A stretch of 64,000 nucleotides of DNA, from assembly GCA_963693305.1 (NCBI GenBank), contig OY855906.1, forward strand, positions 16,223,661-16,287,660, read 5' to 3'. Within the stretch, counting starts at the first letter, position 1. Each line of letters opens with the position of its first letter. Below the pieces are notes generated by a model. The model was given only the letters and a program-made list of their open reading frames with translations, searched no databases and was not told the DNA's origin. The stretch comes from Meandrina meandrites (taxonomy: Eukaryota; Cnidaria; Anthozoa; Scleractinia; Meandrinidae). The translations under genes and the position numbers were made by a program. Below, piece after piece: positions 36,250 to 48,620 of the stretch.

Positions 36250-37700
36250 GTAAAAGCACTGTAACTTAATGTTAAAGCACTTCCCTTCAATGGTGCGCTA
36301 TAATCAGTACGAATTCGTTGAAAAGAAAAGAAAATTCTGGCGAGCATTGGTGCAGTGTCACAACCCAAGTTTTGCAGAAGATACCTCTGCGCTACACACG
36401 ATGGACCAATTTCAAAGGGATCCTGTGTTGTCGCCACTCGTGGCAGGTCGAAAGAGTTTTTTCTCAGTCCTTCATTTTCATCCCAAGCCCGAACCGGATC
36501 GGGAGTCTCAGAGTTTATCTTACCCGGCTACTTGATGCAAACTTCCTCCACCGTTGAAGGGAACCTTTGTTTGGGTAGAAACACCGCGCTCTACTCCGAG
36601 AGCAGCGGCTGTACAAATGTACAGTTTACGACAGGATCAAAGGTAAACAATTTGTCAACCTGCCGTGGTCGCACGTGGTTGCGCCTTTTCATTGAAGCGA
36701 CTGTTCGGGAGCCTTCTATCGCAAGGTTTTGAGTACCTTAGAGGAAAGCGAACATTTACATCGACAGTTAGCTGCTATGAGTGCACTCTCCGATCGTGTA
36801 CAAGAGGACCAAGGCCCCTTGAACTTATGTTCGCAGTCACAGATGTTTGTTGCCCGAGGAAATGTCTCCACGGATTAATCGTCGCTACTGCCCTTTCCAG
36901 GAGGATTGTCCCAGCCCTGATCTCAGGTTTGTAAATCATATTTGTAAGGTTATTTATAGTGAACGGGCACTGAATCAAGTTTAGCCGTTTTCTGTACATA
37001 TTTTTCTTCGCTTTTAGTTCGTTGCTCCTTCACGTCCATGACCCCTTTTTCGATCGAAGTAGATGTTTTTATATTATCGTGGCTTTGCTTCCAAGGGGTT
37101 TCAGCCATCTTCGACTACACTTTCTCCAGTTATCGTTTTCTTGCTATCGCCAGTCTCAATGTCTTGCTCAGCTTCGTTCTAGTTTGAAATTCGTTTTAAC
37201 TCTTATGCCTGTCATCCTCAAATCCTGCACTGGCAATCAAAACCTGGTTATTTGGAGTGCTTGCTACAAATTTTATATTTTGCCATGTCATGTTCTCCAT
37301 CGCCATTATTACCTCGCTCGTTCTTGTGGCTTCGTCTCTCGCTAGGCCGCTTCGTTCGCTTATTTAACTCGCGTGGTCGACTTGTAACAAGTCTAATACG
37401 TGTATCGAAGCTTAAATTATCTTCTTCATATCGCCATTGGCACTAAACAATCGCCTCAGTGTGCGAGCCATAATGTATTAGTATGGGAATCATCCGATCG
37501 GGTTCGTGGATCTGTTTACAATGAGTTCTTTCTGTCTCGTCATTAAAACTGTCAGCTCACTCTGACAGCCGTAAGTCCCACGCTACGGCCCAAACGTGCT
37601 TTTGACCCTGCTTTGAGAAGTGCGTACCGGCCTGTAACTTCTTTGCAGATCTCTGACACTTTTGTTATTCAGCGCTCTTAACTTGTTTATCATATTTCGG
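36250..37700. other. Gene-free, less AT-rich stretch
   Basis: Several overlapping open frames (36355-36732, 36665-36934, 37022-37345) but no domain, conserved repeat or coherent splice pattern. It could be a decayed element; I see no diagnostic motif. Confidence 0.35.
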
Positions 37701-38973
37701 TTATTAGTGGACATATAATTTTTTTTTTTATATTTTTATTTTTCCATTATTGTCCCGTTATGTACGATTTCGATCCTTTGGTATTGAAGGTTTTGTTCGG
37801 ACTGGGATTCCAGATATCCATAGTTCTATTTAGATTGTCTAATTCTCTCCCTGTGGGAAATATCGAAATTGTGTCATCACTCACTTATAGCTACTAGTTA
37901 CTTCATAGTCAACACTCGACAAACGAAACAATGGAATTATTGTCTACTAGTATGTAAATGTGAAATACCTGTTTCATGGGTTTTTCGTAACATCCATATC
38001 CCTGTGAACATACTTTTAAATTAATCTTTGAGCATCTCGCATGTGCAAGAGATGTTGAGGCATCAATTTTTCTCCGCTTGCATGTTACCCCTGCCATTTA
38101 TTAGACTGGTCACGATTGACATTTCTAATTGCTCAGATACATATTCTCTTTAGTTCGCTAGTAGTCTCAGCGATGACTCCACTCGCAGCATCCATGCATG
38201 CCTTGCCGTAGCTATGTTTGTCAGTGCTATTTCCCTTAGGTTTAGGTTTGTGTGTTTTTTCTCTTTGTTCAATTATTAAATATATGGGCTAGGATAACAG
38301 TTGGTTTTAATGGCACGTCAAACGAGCTGTCGTGAAACATAATAATCACGGAACAGGGACATTAATTATTTATTAATCCCTTTATTGTTGGCCATATCTT
38401 TGTCAGTTATGATCATAGATGTGGCAAGGTCAGGCTCTTCTCGAATCTATAGCTGCTGTTACTTAGTAAGGTCTTTCTGTGAAAGTTACTTCAACATTAA
38501 CTAGTCCTGTTTGTTGAAATTTATCACACAACACACTCCTAGCTGAATATGTGTTAGCCTAGCCTTTTTTGAGCTCCGTTCGTAAATTCATACAACCAAC
38601 GACACTTGTGCATTTTATTTTTCAATAAATATTTTAGAGTGGTTAGTTCTTCCTCTGGCTTAGTCATGTATGTTAAAATAAGGGAGATAAATACATGACG
38701 ACGAGAAAGATATTTTCCTCTTTATTAAGATTCAAGCACAGGCCCGAAGTTTCAGTTTCATTTGCATTCTCAGGCATGGAGTAACAAATTGACAGAAGCT
38801 TACCTTCCTTAATTCGAAATGAAAACTGAAAACACTCCGTAAGTGACGGAATCCAAGGACGATGTAACCTGAAAAACATAACGCATCAAAGAATAAAGCA
38901 CAGTTCCATTGTTCTGAGTACTTTCAACCGTTTGTAGGTAAGAACCGAAGAAGAAAGAAAGAAGCATACATAC

Positions 38974-39027
38974 CTCAAGCTAATGTTCAGAAAGGGTGCT
39001 TTTGCGAATCATACTTGCGCTTATATA
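38974..39027 (-). promoter_or_regulatory. Candidate promoter and non-coding first exon of the 34872 gene
   Basis: Minus strand GGGGCTATATAAGCGC (TATA at 39021-39027), then about 25 nt of exon ending TTAGCTTGAG|GTATGT (last base 38974). It would imply a 3.1-kb 5'UTR intron to the acceptor abutting the ATG at 35873. Layout matches 18817-18871. Confidence 0.5.
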
Positions 39028-39878
39028 GCCCCTTCACGGAATAGGATGAGATTTTACATGTTTTATTGACACATTTTTACCGCCCTGTCGATAAAAATAA
39101 GAAATTTCGGGCATTTGCATCCGTTCAAGGTTAATCTTAATCCTTGTTCAACTATGGTAATGCTTTGTATTCTTTTTAAATGTGAAATTTGTGGAATTTG
39201 CATCCGCTGAGAAGTACCAAGCAACTTGAATTCAAGCGAGATAAACATCGATATCACTATGAATTTAAGCAATAGTTCGATCATTTTTTTTCAGGGAGTC
39301 TATCCTGATATTGTTCAATAGTCGTTAAACAAATTCAAAGTTCTCTGTGAAAATACCTATGAATATATGACTTATCTTAAATAACCCTGTAGAACATGAT
39401 GACATTTGTTAATCAGGATTTATATTAGTTTATTCAACATTGCCATTTTATTTAACTTAAACATATTGCAAATTCAATTCCCTCTTACTTCATTGGAAAA
39501 TGGTTTATAGTCAACAAAAGATCATTATTTCAGTTCTAATGGCTTTTAAAGTTGTTTGCAATTTTCAGGTATAAAACAATTACCCCGACTATTAAGAAGA
39601 TGATAAGATCTGTTGCCAAAAATATTTTACAAACACTTCACTTAACCCAATTTTTGTGGAATTTTCATCAGCTCCTAAAGAGAAAAACATTCCAAATACT
39701 GCTGATGGGCTTTTCTTTATTTTACCTAGTCTTTTTATTTGCACTTGACAACCATTTAATTTGACTAGTGAAATTTTAGCCCTTCTTACTTAAATATCAG
39801 CGATAGCGCTTTTGTGATTGCAGCAGCTGTGTTCGTGTGGCCCACTTTTCGTGGAATTCACATCCATTTTTACGTGAT

Positions 39879-40085
39879 AAAAGCTTCTTTACCGCGGAAT
39901 TCTTTAAAAGCTTCTTTACTGCGGAATTCTTTTAAAGCTTCTTTACTGCGGAATTCTTTTAAAGCTTCGTTACTGCGGAATTCTTTAAAAGCTTCTTTAC
40001 CGCGGAATTCTTTAAAAGCTTCTTATTGCGGAATTCTTTTTAAGCTTCTTTACTGCGGAATTCTGTAAAAGCTTCTTTACCGCGG
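39879..40085 (+). repeat. 27-bp minisatellite, about 8 units
   Basis: Units TTTAAAAGCTTCTTTACTGCGGAATTC with small variations. They also read as a 9-aa repeat, but this is tandem sequence grown from the CGTGGAATTC part of the dispersed repeat (compare 56570-56690, which has a single unit), not a gene. Confidence 0.9.
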
Positions 40086-41552
40086 ATCAAAAGGTTTGTT
40101 ACGCTATTGATCACTTATTGTTCTGTTCTGCTTACTATTTTTTCTTAAACCATCCTGTTTATTTCACCTTGGATGGCCTTAGTTTCCAAGTTAAACTTAA
40201 TCTCAACAACTTTGACGAGAATAGACTTCCTAAAAATGTTTATGTATCTTTCTAAAATAAATACCATAAACCAAGGTATTGACTATTAAGTTAAATCTCA
40301 AATAGTATTACTGAACGGATGTAAATTCCATACATGTCTTATTTCTAAATAAGACAAAGTTATCGTTTCATCGGTTGACAGTAAAAAACATTACTATATT
40401 TCACTTTGTTGTACCGCTTTAAAGCTCTTTCAAAATATCGTCAGTGGCATGGGTGTCAAATGTTATTTTAAGCATAAAGAATAAACTACTGTACTTTAAT
40501 TTCTGAGCGGATGTAAATTCCAAAATTTCAAATTTATTAAAAGGATTAAAGCACCTTTTAAAAAGTAAATTGCAAAAATACCCGTCACCAGACACGTCAT
40601 CCCTTCATTGGAAACGTTCGAGGTTTGTGAATTTCCTACCTTTACTCGAAAATGATCTGAATACAAGAATCGTGCTTACATTATTTTATCTGTCTATTTT
40701 TCAGGGTTATATATCGGTCCTAGAATCTGAAACTTTGCCGGATTTAGATTCCTTTTTATTTCAAATTAAGCCAGGTAAGCTTGTACTTGTGCTTGGTTGG
40801 TTTGTTACGCCATTACTTAATAACTTATAACGCCAGCTAATAGAGCATGGGACCCGGTTTTAAGATTGTGTTTAACAATTCATTTCTTTATAACTCGCGG
40901 ATAAAATCAGTCTACAGTTTGTCTAAACGGAGAATGCAATGTTGTTACAGCAGGAAGTATACTGGCTCGCAGAGCTATATTCCTATTTACCGGCAATTCA
41001 ACTGATTAAAGCTTTAGAATAATTATACCAAAAATGGGAGCTTTATCTGGTTAACGCAACTCCACAGTCTTGGCTTGCTTAGACCTGTTATGCCGTTAGC
41101 TGTCATTAGAAAAATGTTGTGATTGAAATGGTTTCAAGTCATGTTCAACTCAATTAACTTTTTGAAAACTTTTTAACCTTTTGATGCTGAAAGACCTTTT
41201 TTGGGGATGCTCAATAAAGTTTATGTGTGCGTGTATGTATGTATGTGGAAAAGGACAGTCACATTTAAGAAACCAAGTTGCTTTCACTTACTCCCCTAAG
41301 AAGCAAAGCAGATTGGCGCGATAACAGGTTCTTTCTTCGCCGTACAATGACTACAATTGGTCAAAGGATTGAGCGTCATTTTCAAGCCCTCGACTTTCAT
41401 TTGAATTAGTACTACCAAATAAACTAGACCTTTTTCTCAGTTTAGACAACTGTGTATCCCACGCAGCATTAATTTGCTCGTTCCGTTCTTCAGTCATAAT
41501 TTTGTCGATCGCGTCAAGACACTGCTTCTTTTCCTTTTATTTTTACACGTAG

Positions 41553-42491
41553 ATGGATGACAACACGGAATCAACAAGAGCTACAGTTTTAGAGGTTCGA
41601 GAGCAAATTCAAAGCATGTCAACCAATATTCGATCATTTTCCACCTCTATGAGATCCCTTTACGACCAGGAGAGAGGTGAATACACAGCAGCTGGCCTCG
41701 AATTTAAAGAACTCTGTGATGATATAAGGAACGACTCTATGGTGTATCTCAAAAGCGTCCTTCCCACCTCAACCCAGTTCGTTGCATCCGTAAGTGAGTT
41801 CTTTGGATATTACGAAGCCATGGATTACAACAAGTGGCGTAAGAAGTTGCCGTACATCATAAGTAAGACCGTTGGCTACAGACAACATGGTGAAAGGCTG
41901 TTGCAGATGCATGAAGACATGTTGACCCGCCTTAAGAAGAGGCAGGGAGAAGCAAGTCTCGTCGCCACAGAGCTGAGAGATCTTAAGGAGACGTATGAAA
42001 GGCAGAGAAGGGAATTTGAAGACACTGCAAGCACTAAACGCGGCTGGGCAATCGGACTTGCTTTTGTTCCATTTGTGAACTTGATTGCAAGCCCTGCATT
42101 AGTAGCATCTTCTCAGTCGGATATGCAGAATGCAGCTAGAAACAGCATTATGGCAGCAAACTCAGAGGTCACTGCACGCAAAATGAGCTCAACCCTGATT
42201 CCTGCCCTTCAGGCCTTCATAAATGGAATGAAAATGGCAGCAGGCTTTTTTTCTGTAATGGAACAAGAGTTACGCAAGTTTGAAGGCAAAGGAGAGAAGG
42301 CGAAGCTTCTTCACTACAAGGTAATGAAAGTGGAAGCAAGGGACATGATATCCGCATGTCAAACCTTCAGGGCAGTCCTACCACATGTGAAGAACGACTT
42401 ATCAGCCATGAAAGAAAAATGCGGTGCCTCAGAACGTGCCATTTATATATTGGCAGCCATTCTTGGAGGGCAAGGCGCTTCTGGGCGTTAA
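41553..42491 (+). CDS. Predicted helical membrane-active protein, 312 aa, paralog B2
   Basis: Single coding exon. The ATG directly follows a strong 3' splice site (TTCCTTTTATTTTTACACGTAG), as in paralog B1. Alignment runs throughout: RSLY near residue 34, NDSMVYLKSVLP at 60-71, TVGYR at 106-110, a charged coiled coil at about 120-160, a hydrophobic hairpin at 164-186 (GWAIGLAFVPFVNLIASPAL), then FFSVMEQELRKFEGKGEK. The C-terminus is about 20 residues shorter than in B1 and ends in a different sequence (LGGQGASGR). No signal peptide. The two genes face each other's upstream regions (divergent, 5.7 kb apart). Membrane insertion is inferred from the hairpin; function unknown. Confidence 0.82.
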   Translation: MDDNTESTRATVLEVREQIQSMSTNIRSFSTSMRSLYDQERGEYTAAGLEFKELCDDIRNDSMVYLKSVLPTSTQFVASVSEFFGYYEAMDYNKWRKKLPYIISKTVGYRQHGERLLQMHEDMLTRLKKRQGEASLVATELRDLKETYERQRREFEDTASTKRGWAIGLAFVPFVNLIASPALVASSQSDMQNAARNSIMAANSEVTARKMSSTLIPALQAFINGMKMAAGFFSVMEQELRKFEGKGEKAKLLHYKVMKVEARDMISACQTFRAVLPHVKNDLSAMKEKCGASERAIYILAAILGGQGASGR

Positions 42492-43200
42492 TCCAACACA
42501 CATGGGAACGCTATGCACTGAAGGTTATCCAGATGAAAGCCTTCTGGCAATCTTACGATGCACTAAATGTAAAAGCTCATTTACTTATAACTGTGTGAAT
42601 TCCTTTGAATACATTCAATGACTTGAATAATGATTTAAAATCAGTGTTTGATATCTCATACATAATATCCGATGTTTAATTAGTGTGATATGTATGGTGT
42701 TGAGAATCACAATTATAGTTGTGTGGAACGTGTTTTTTTTTTAAATATATGACTATATATTACTTCCAACTATATACATGAAAACGTATTAATATCATTG
42801 AGTGTTTTTATAAATAGATTATTGCGACGTTGTTGAATGAGTTGCTTGCTTAACAGAAATAATGCACAGGCATACCAAGAGTGCAGAGCAGTTGGGATGA
42901 TGATATAGTTGAATAAAATCCGTTCTTTATAGCTCATAAAATAATTCGTTTTCAGTAAGGAGTCGCGCCACGTGCCCATCAGCTCGTTAGGTTGGGGATA
43001 GGGTGGCTTAAAAGCATTGCAGCCAAGGCCGCTAGGTGTTCCCCCTCCTCTACATGTAGAACCTAATATATATAAAGACCATCAGCCAAATGTATATTTC
43101 AAATGTGACTTCTCGTGAGTTATTGGCTTTTATTTAGCATATGGTGGTGGTGTCTAACAAAGCAAACGATATACATTTTAAAATTCGTTATGTTAAATCC

Positions 43201-43593
43201 GACATTCTTCAAAAGAAACTGAATTATTGCCGTTTGTGCATGCTTGGGGGTCAAATTTAAAGTCCCTTCCTCGGACTACCAGAAACATAAAATAAAATCC
43301 GTTTAGACTCTACGTTACCGTCATACTGTTTCCTTGGAACTAATTGAATTGCGCCCACAGTCAAGGCCGAACAAACAAAATCTCGCATCTTTCGGTTGTT
43401 TGAATGAAACTTGTGGTACAAAACAATTTGACAAACCAATGATGTTATTTTCTTTAACCACATGAATAAAGGCTAATTTAACTGGCCCTTGTCAGACAGT
43501 TCTTTCGACTTACAATTCATGCCCATTTATCGAAGAGCCTGCTCATAAAAGATAGACTCTTATTTCCCTGTATGCAGTTTTAAGCCTATTTAT
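43201..43593 (+). repeat. About 400-bp direct repeat, copy 1
   Basis: Matches 45653-46058 in order and orientation (GACATTCTTC, GAAACTGAATTATTGCCGTT, CATAAAATAAAATCCGTT, CCCATTTATCG, GCTCATAAAAGA, TGCAGTTTTAAGCC). It ends in a TATA-like CTCATAAAAG and so looks like a promoter-bearing module without a gene. Confidence 0.85.
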
Positions 43594-43659
43594 CCTTTTT
43601 TTCTTTCTCAGAACAGCGTTTTGTCTTGTATCATTGCTCTTTTGAGCTCTTGCTTTAGG

Positions 43660-43990
43660 CTTATTAAAGTAAATTTTTCTTGATCTATCGTGGAATTTGC
43701 ATATAATTCGTACTCACTGAGTGAAATACAAAAAGTTCTGTTATGCCTGCTGATTACCGAGTGTTTTTCTATTGATGTTATATCATTTGACGATTTCGAA
43801 AGCAATGTGTTTGAGATTTTTGGTAGAAACGATTTGATCTTTAACCACACGAACAAAGCATACAATATTAGCCTTTCTGTTTTTGACGCAAATGGAAATT
43901 TTTAAACCCATTTTTCTTGGAATCTTCATCCGCTGCCTTCAAAGCCTGCATTTTATTTATGTCAGGATCGAATTTGTAAAGCATCTTTCA
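43660..43990 (+). repeat. Diverged direct repeat shared with 51490-51800
   Basis: Shared blocks include GAAAGCAATRTGTTT, CGATTTGATCTTTAACCACA and CACGAACRAAGCATACAAT, in the same order. The LINE insertion now lies between the two copies. Confidence 0.75.
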
Positions 43991-44728
43991 GAACAATGTT
44001 TGTTGTTAATTTTCTATCTGATGCTAACAGCCTTATTCGAGTGACCGATCTTTTAGTCAGAGCAAAATTTGCATTCGCACTCCAACGACAAAAGTTTTGT
44101 TACACTCGTTGACCATCAATTATTTTGCTACTGGCTTTGTTCTGATCGTTTCACGAATGAACAGTCTACATGAACTGCAGAGACCGGGACATTTAATTGT
44201 TATTTAAGATTTGAAGACGTCGCATCCTCTACGAAAAAAAAAATAACAGTGCTTATTAATTGATCAATTTGGAATTTAAGCCATTAGAAAGAACTAAGTC
44301 TGTACATTCTTATAACCACTAATTATCTCGTTATTTCCTTATAATCCCGATCAGTAACCAAGGAAATTGCTTTCTATGTGGAACTATATCGACAAGATAA
44401 CTAGCATGCCTTATCTTTGCCCTGTGAACACTTTTTGTCTAACTTACGGAGCGAACAAACTGAACAAAACTGTCTAACAAAAATGGAAAATTGAATGCCC
44501 ATTTATCGTGGTTTTCACTTCGGCTCATAAAAGGGAATAGTTTCTTCCGTGTTGCAGTTCCAAAAACTGTTTATCTCTGTGTGCTACTGGCATACCAGCT
44601 CTTACAACAACTTTTGTCATTTTCTTGAGTTCTGTCACAGTAAATATTGGAAATTTATGCAAAACAGAGAGGAGAAATGGTCGAACATTGAGATCAGAAG
44701 TGGCTCATTTATCGATGAAAATTACTGA

Positions 44729-44990
44729 CATCCGCTCGTGTCTTAATAACAGGAACATGTTCAATCAGCCCACATTTTATGGAATCTCTATCCAGTCATC
44801 AGAGGCTTAAGTCCGTTACGCTGTCCAATGGCCATCAATTGCCCTGTTTTCTTTCGGTATTAGCAGTGTATTTCACCTTGGATGGCCTGGACGTGGAACC
44901 TTATTTATTGACTTCCGCTCTTGCCCAAAAAACAGGAACATGTTCAATCAGCTCCTTCTGTGGAATTTCCATCCTCTAAGCAGAGGCTTA
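44729..44990 (+). repeat. Two tandem units of a roughly 183-bp repeat
   Basis: GACATCCGCTC...AACAGGAACATGTTCAATCAG...GGAAT(C/T)TC(T/C)ATCC recurs about 183 bp later. The same unit occurs twice at 56740-57130 and once, inverted, at 20690-20925. Confidence 0.85.
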
Positions 44991-45652
44991 AGTCCATTTT
45001 TCTACTAATTGACTTGTTATTTGAGCAGCAAAACATGCACATTCGATAATCTAATAATAACAAAACGTATATCTTTCAATCAGTAAGTGCAAATGCAAAT
45101 TCGCGATAGATCGCGAGAAATTCCAAATATGAGGTAAATGTGGTTATCCACAGAAACAGTATTTAAACAAGGAATAAAAACTACCCAGTACAAAAATTTT
45201 AAAAAGAACGTCTTATAATTCAAAAGTAATCGCCAAGGCGCAACCACACACCCTATTGATATAAGGTACGTCACTTAAAAATACCCGATTATCTGAAGAC
45301 CAAGTAATCAGAAAAATCAGATGAGGAGGGAATAGAAACAACTCAAAACTAACAGATAAAGAGACCCATACTCATACCCAAACTAATGCCCGACACTCCA
45401 GTTGACTTAAAGTTGGAAGGCGGTTAAGGCTTTTATTTTTTGGAAGTGCTAATGCTGTCGCTATGAACATGTAATGAACATAATATACCTACACAGCGTA
45501 TGAAGTTTGAATGACTGTTCTGGACAAATTTAAATCAAACGCCTTTCTCGTTTCCTTTAAAAGCCTTTATCGTTTCATACGAACAATTATACCGAAAGGT
45601 TTAATACTATAAAGTGTAAATATATATTATGAAAACTCGCTATGCCCAAAGC

Positions 45653-46058
45653 GACATTCTTCCGAAAGAAACTGAATTATTGCCGTTTGTGCACGCTTGT
45701 CCGTGACGCTTGGGAAGATTTAAAGGCTTTTCCTTGGACTATCAGAAACATAAAATAAAATCCGTTCGGACTCTATGTTGCCGTCATAATATTTCCTCGC
45801 AACTAATTGAATTGGTCGCCACAGGCAAACGGAGCAAACAAAATCTCGTCGCCCCTAATGCATGTTTTGGTTCTTCGCATGTGACTTGTGAAATAAAACA
45901 ATTTGACTAGCCAATGATGCAATCTTTCGCCACACGAACAAGGTCTAAAACTGGCCCTTGTATTGTTGCCACTTAAAATGCATACCCATTTATCGTGGGG
46001 TTCGCTCATAAAAGACTGACTTTTATTCCCCTGCATGCAGTTTTAAGCCAAATTTATA
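45653..46058 (+). repeat. About 400-bp direct repeat, copy 2
   Basis: Partner of 43201-43593, roughly 80% alike by eye. Includes CCCATTTATCGTGGGGTTCG and GCTCATAAAAGACTGACTTT. Confidence 0.85.
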
Positions 46059-46583
46059 TGCAATATAAATTAAAGTTCATGCGACAATAATGAAAGGGAG
46101 ATCACCTGCACTAGCTTTTTACTCCAAACAGATCCGTCACGTAATACTCTGACAAGACTCTTGCATTACATTCAAAGGTCAAAGTTACTTCTCGTACCTG
46201 CATTCCTCTGGTGAACTCTCAAAATTGTGGTCACAAAAAATCCCACCCTCTCAACCCCTTTGTTTGTTTTTCTTTAAGCATAGTACATGTACTTGTAGAC
46301 ATTTGAGTATAGAAAATAAGAATCATGAGCTGATGGACTTTCAAAAGCAGCATGTCTGCTTTAATATCGAGACATTGTTATAATTGACAGTATCCATTAT
46401 AGTAAATTATGCTAACTCAAGTATTTTGTTATCTCTTCTAAGTTTCATTTTCCCGAAGTAAATAAACCATGGGAGGGGATGAAGTGCTCCGTACAGGTCG
46501 CCCCTTTTGCCCCATAGACTCACATGGTCAGCTTTCCCGGGAGAGTGGGACCCCCAGTGTTGTAGTTGTTGTTGTGATTATTC

Positions 46584-46775
46584 CCAAACGCCAGCATAGC
46601 CTGGGAATCAGGGCATATTTGTGTTTGGTCCCAAAGACCCTGGAGATTAGGACCCCAGCATAGCCTCGGAGCCAGGGGATGTTGTTTTGTTTGTTCCCAA
46701 AGGCCCTTGGGATTAGGACCTCAGTATAGGGCATGTTGTTGTGTTTGTTCCCAAGGGCCCTGAGGGAGAGGACTT
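46584..46775. repeat. Tandem repeat of about 65-70 bp, three units
   Basis: Repeated AGCATAGCCT...TTGTTCCCAAAGGCCC...GGATTAGGACC. Open frames across it come from the repeat. Confidence 0.75.
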
Positions 46776-47144
46776 AAACCTCTCGTTGCCAACCAACTGA
46801 CCTGCATGTTATCCTGCATGATGCCTATTGGCAACTCGAGCACTTCATCCCCTACCCCTTTTCTCCCATTGAACTTGTGTTGTGTTGTGTTGCTTTCATG
46901 GGTTGGGAGCATGAAAAGCATATTTATGCCATACTTTATCTCTCTCAGAGCAACTTCTTGTCTTGTATCGCTAATCAAAGTCCATTTCTCGTGATCTATC
47001 CTGGAATTTGTATTCGAACAAAAAGACTTACTGAGAAGAGTGTCTTTCAACTAAAAACTAATGACCATACCACACCCGTTATTAACGTCAAAGTGGCACC
47101 GCATTCTTTTCCGGTTTGATTCCACGTACGCCGTTATCCATTAT

Positions 47145-47295
47145 CTGAAGATCAATGAATCACGAGATCCAACTATGAACAAGGAATAAAAACAATTCCC
47201 AAAACAAAGAAGACAGAGAGGTACAGTCATCCTTGTACTCTTAATAATCCCACCATGTATTTGATTGGCATTCTGACATTTGGCTCCAAGCAAGG
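47145..47295 (+). repeat. Promoter-like module, plus orientation
   Basis: AATCACGAGATCCAAC, GGAATAAAAACAATTC and ACAAAGAAGACAGAGAG match 58015-58150, and match 19070-19565 in reverse. Confidence 0.6.
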
Positions 47296-47834
47296 CCGCA
47301 CTCCACCAAATCATTGCACACTTGAAATCCAGTTAAAAGTATGGTTCTTTTCTTGCTGAATTCTTGAATTCTTTGCTTTATTTTGAGAAGTCGCAAATTT
47401 GATATCAATCAATTTGATAAAAAGACTGTACGTGGTATGATTTAGCGGTTAGTTGTTATTTTAAACTCAGAGTCACCTTGAAATAACCTTTCCGTAAACT
47501 AATCTGCTACATCTTTGTTTCTAAAGAGCAAGAGGCAAGACGGGGCACTTGCATCGTCTAGATTTTAACCCAAACTTAAAAACAAAATACCTTAAAAATA
47601 ATCCCCAGTTGAACAAGATTGATTTATCTGACGAAATACCTCATGAAAAGTGTTGAAAAAAGTCTTCCAGAGCTTCAATATTTCAATTTTTTTCGGAGAG
47701 AGATCTTGTAATTGCCTCGTCTTTGCCAAAGTCTGGCTACGGCCCTGTTATAAAGTACATACGTACTTCGTCATATCTTCCTGACTATGTAAACCTTATC
47801 ACTTTCTCATACCCAGGGATTTTAGCTAAATTTA

Positions 47835-48598
47835 ACAAATTGATGTTAATTTTTTATGCGTCTGTCCTGTTATTGATGATAAATTGCGTCATAACATTGT
47901 CAAAGTGTTGTAGATCCACGAGCCGCTAGGCGAGTGGATCAACAACAAACTTTGACAATGTTATGACGAAATTTATCAGCAATAACAGGACAGACGCATA
48001 AAAAACTAACATCAATTTGTTTTTTACAATAACAAAAAGCCAAAAAGATTTTCAAACGAAACGTAAAGAAATGCAAGAGTCAAAGTATGGAAGACGCGAT
48101 CATCGCACCGCCGCATAATCTGAATTTCATCGCTGTAATACGGAGAATGACAGGCTCGTAAATTATAAACGTTTAGTAAGAATACGGCCAGAAATACAAA
48201 GTAAAATTCGAATTACTCAACTAACCTTTAATCCAGTGAAAACTGTTAACAAATTATCTGCTGAAACGCAGTTCAGCTTCTAACTACACTACAAGCCGCA
48301 TTAATTCCCGCTCACCGCCGATTTTCAGGTAGGAAGCCTCAATAAACATCCTCATCTTTTCGCTCTAAGGCTGCAATGGTTTCTTCAGTTTCAACCCATA
48401 AATTTTAGATGATTTCCTCATTGAAGACTTTTATATTTGCAGAATGATTCTCGTCTTATCAAGAATGAAGCGTTGAATCAGTGCTGAAAAGTTTGGCAAA
48501 CTTTCGCTGATTGCGTCAGCTTTTCAAATTTCATCCGTCTGTACTCTTATTGACAATAAAAATTAGCCAATCAGCGCGCGAGAATTCGCTCAGTTATT
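47835..48598. mobile_element. Hairpin-headed repeat 2
   Basis: A 186-bp hairpin (47835-48020; arms ACAAATTGATGTTA through GTAGATCCAC) with a short loop, then about 500 bp of body, then AGCCAATCAGCGCGCGAG and CAGTTATTGTAAAAA. Same layout as hairpin-headed repeats 1 and 3, but unrelated arm sequence. The LINE relic starts directly after it. Confidence 0.75.
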
Positions 48599-48620
48599 GT
48601 AAAAAAATGTCTCGAGCAAG

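Noticed and set aside
36355..36934. Overlapping open frames of 125 and 89 aa (+)
   Set aside because: Two different frames without a common homology or splice solution; composition alone explains them.
39814..40068. 84-aa protein with a 9-aa repeat
   Set aside because: Product of a 27-bp minisatellite, not conserved in the related sequence at 56.6 kb.
39879..40085. CRISPR-like array
   Set aside because: Contiguous 27-bp units without unique spacers, in a eukaryotic genome.
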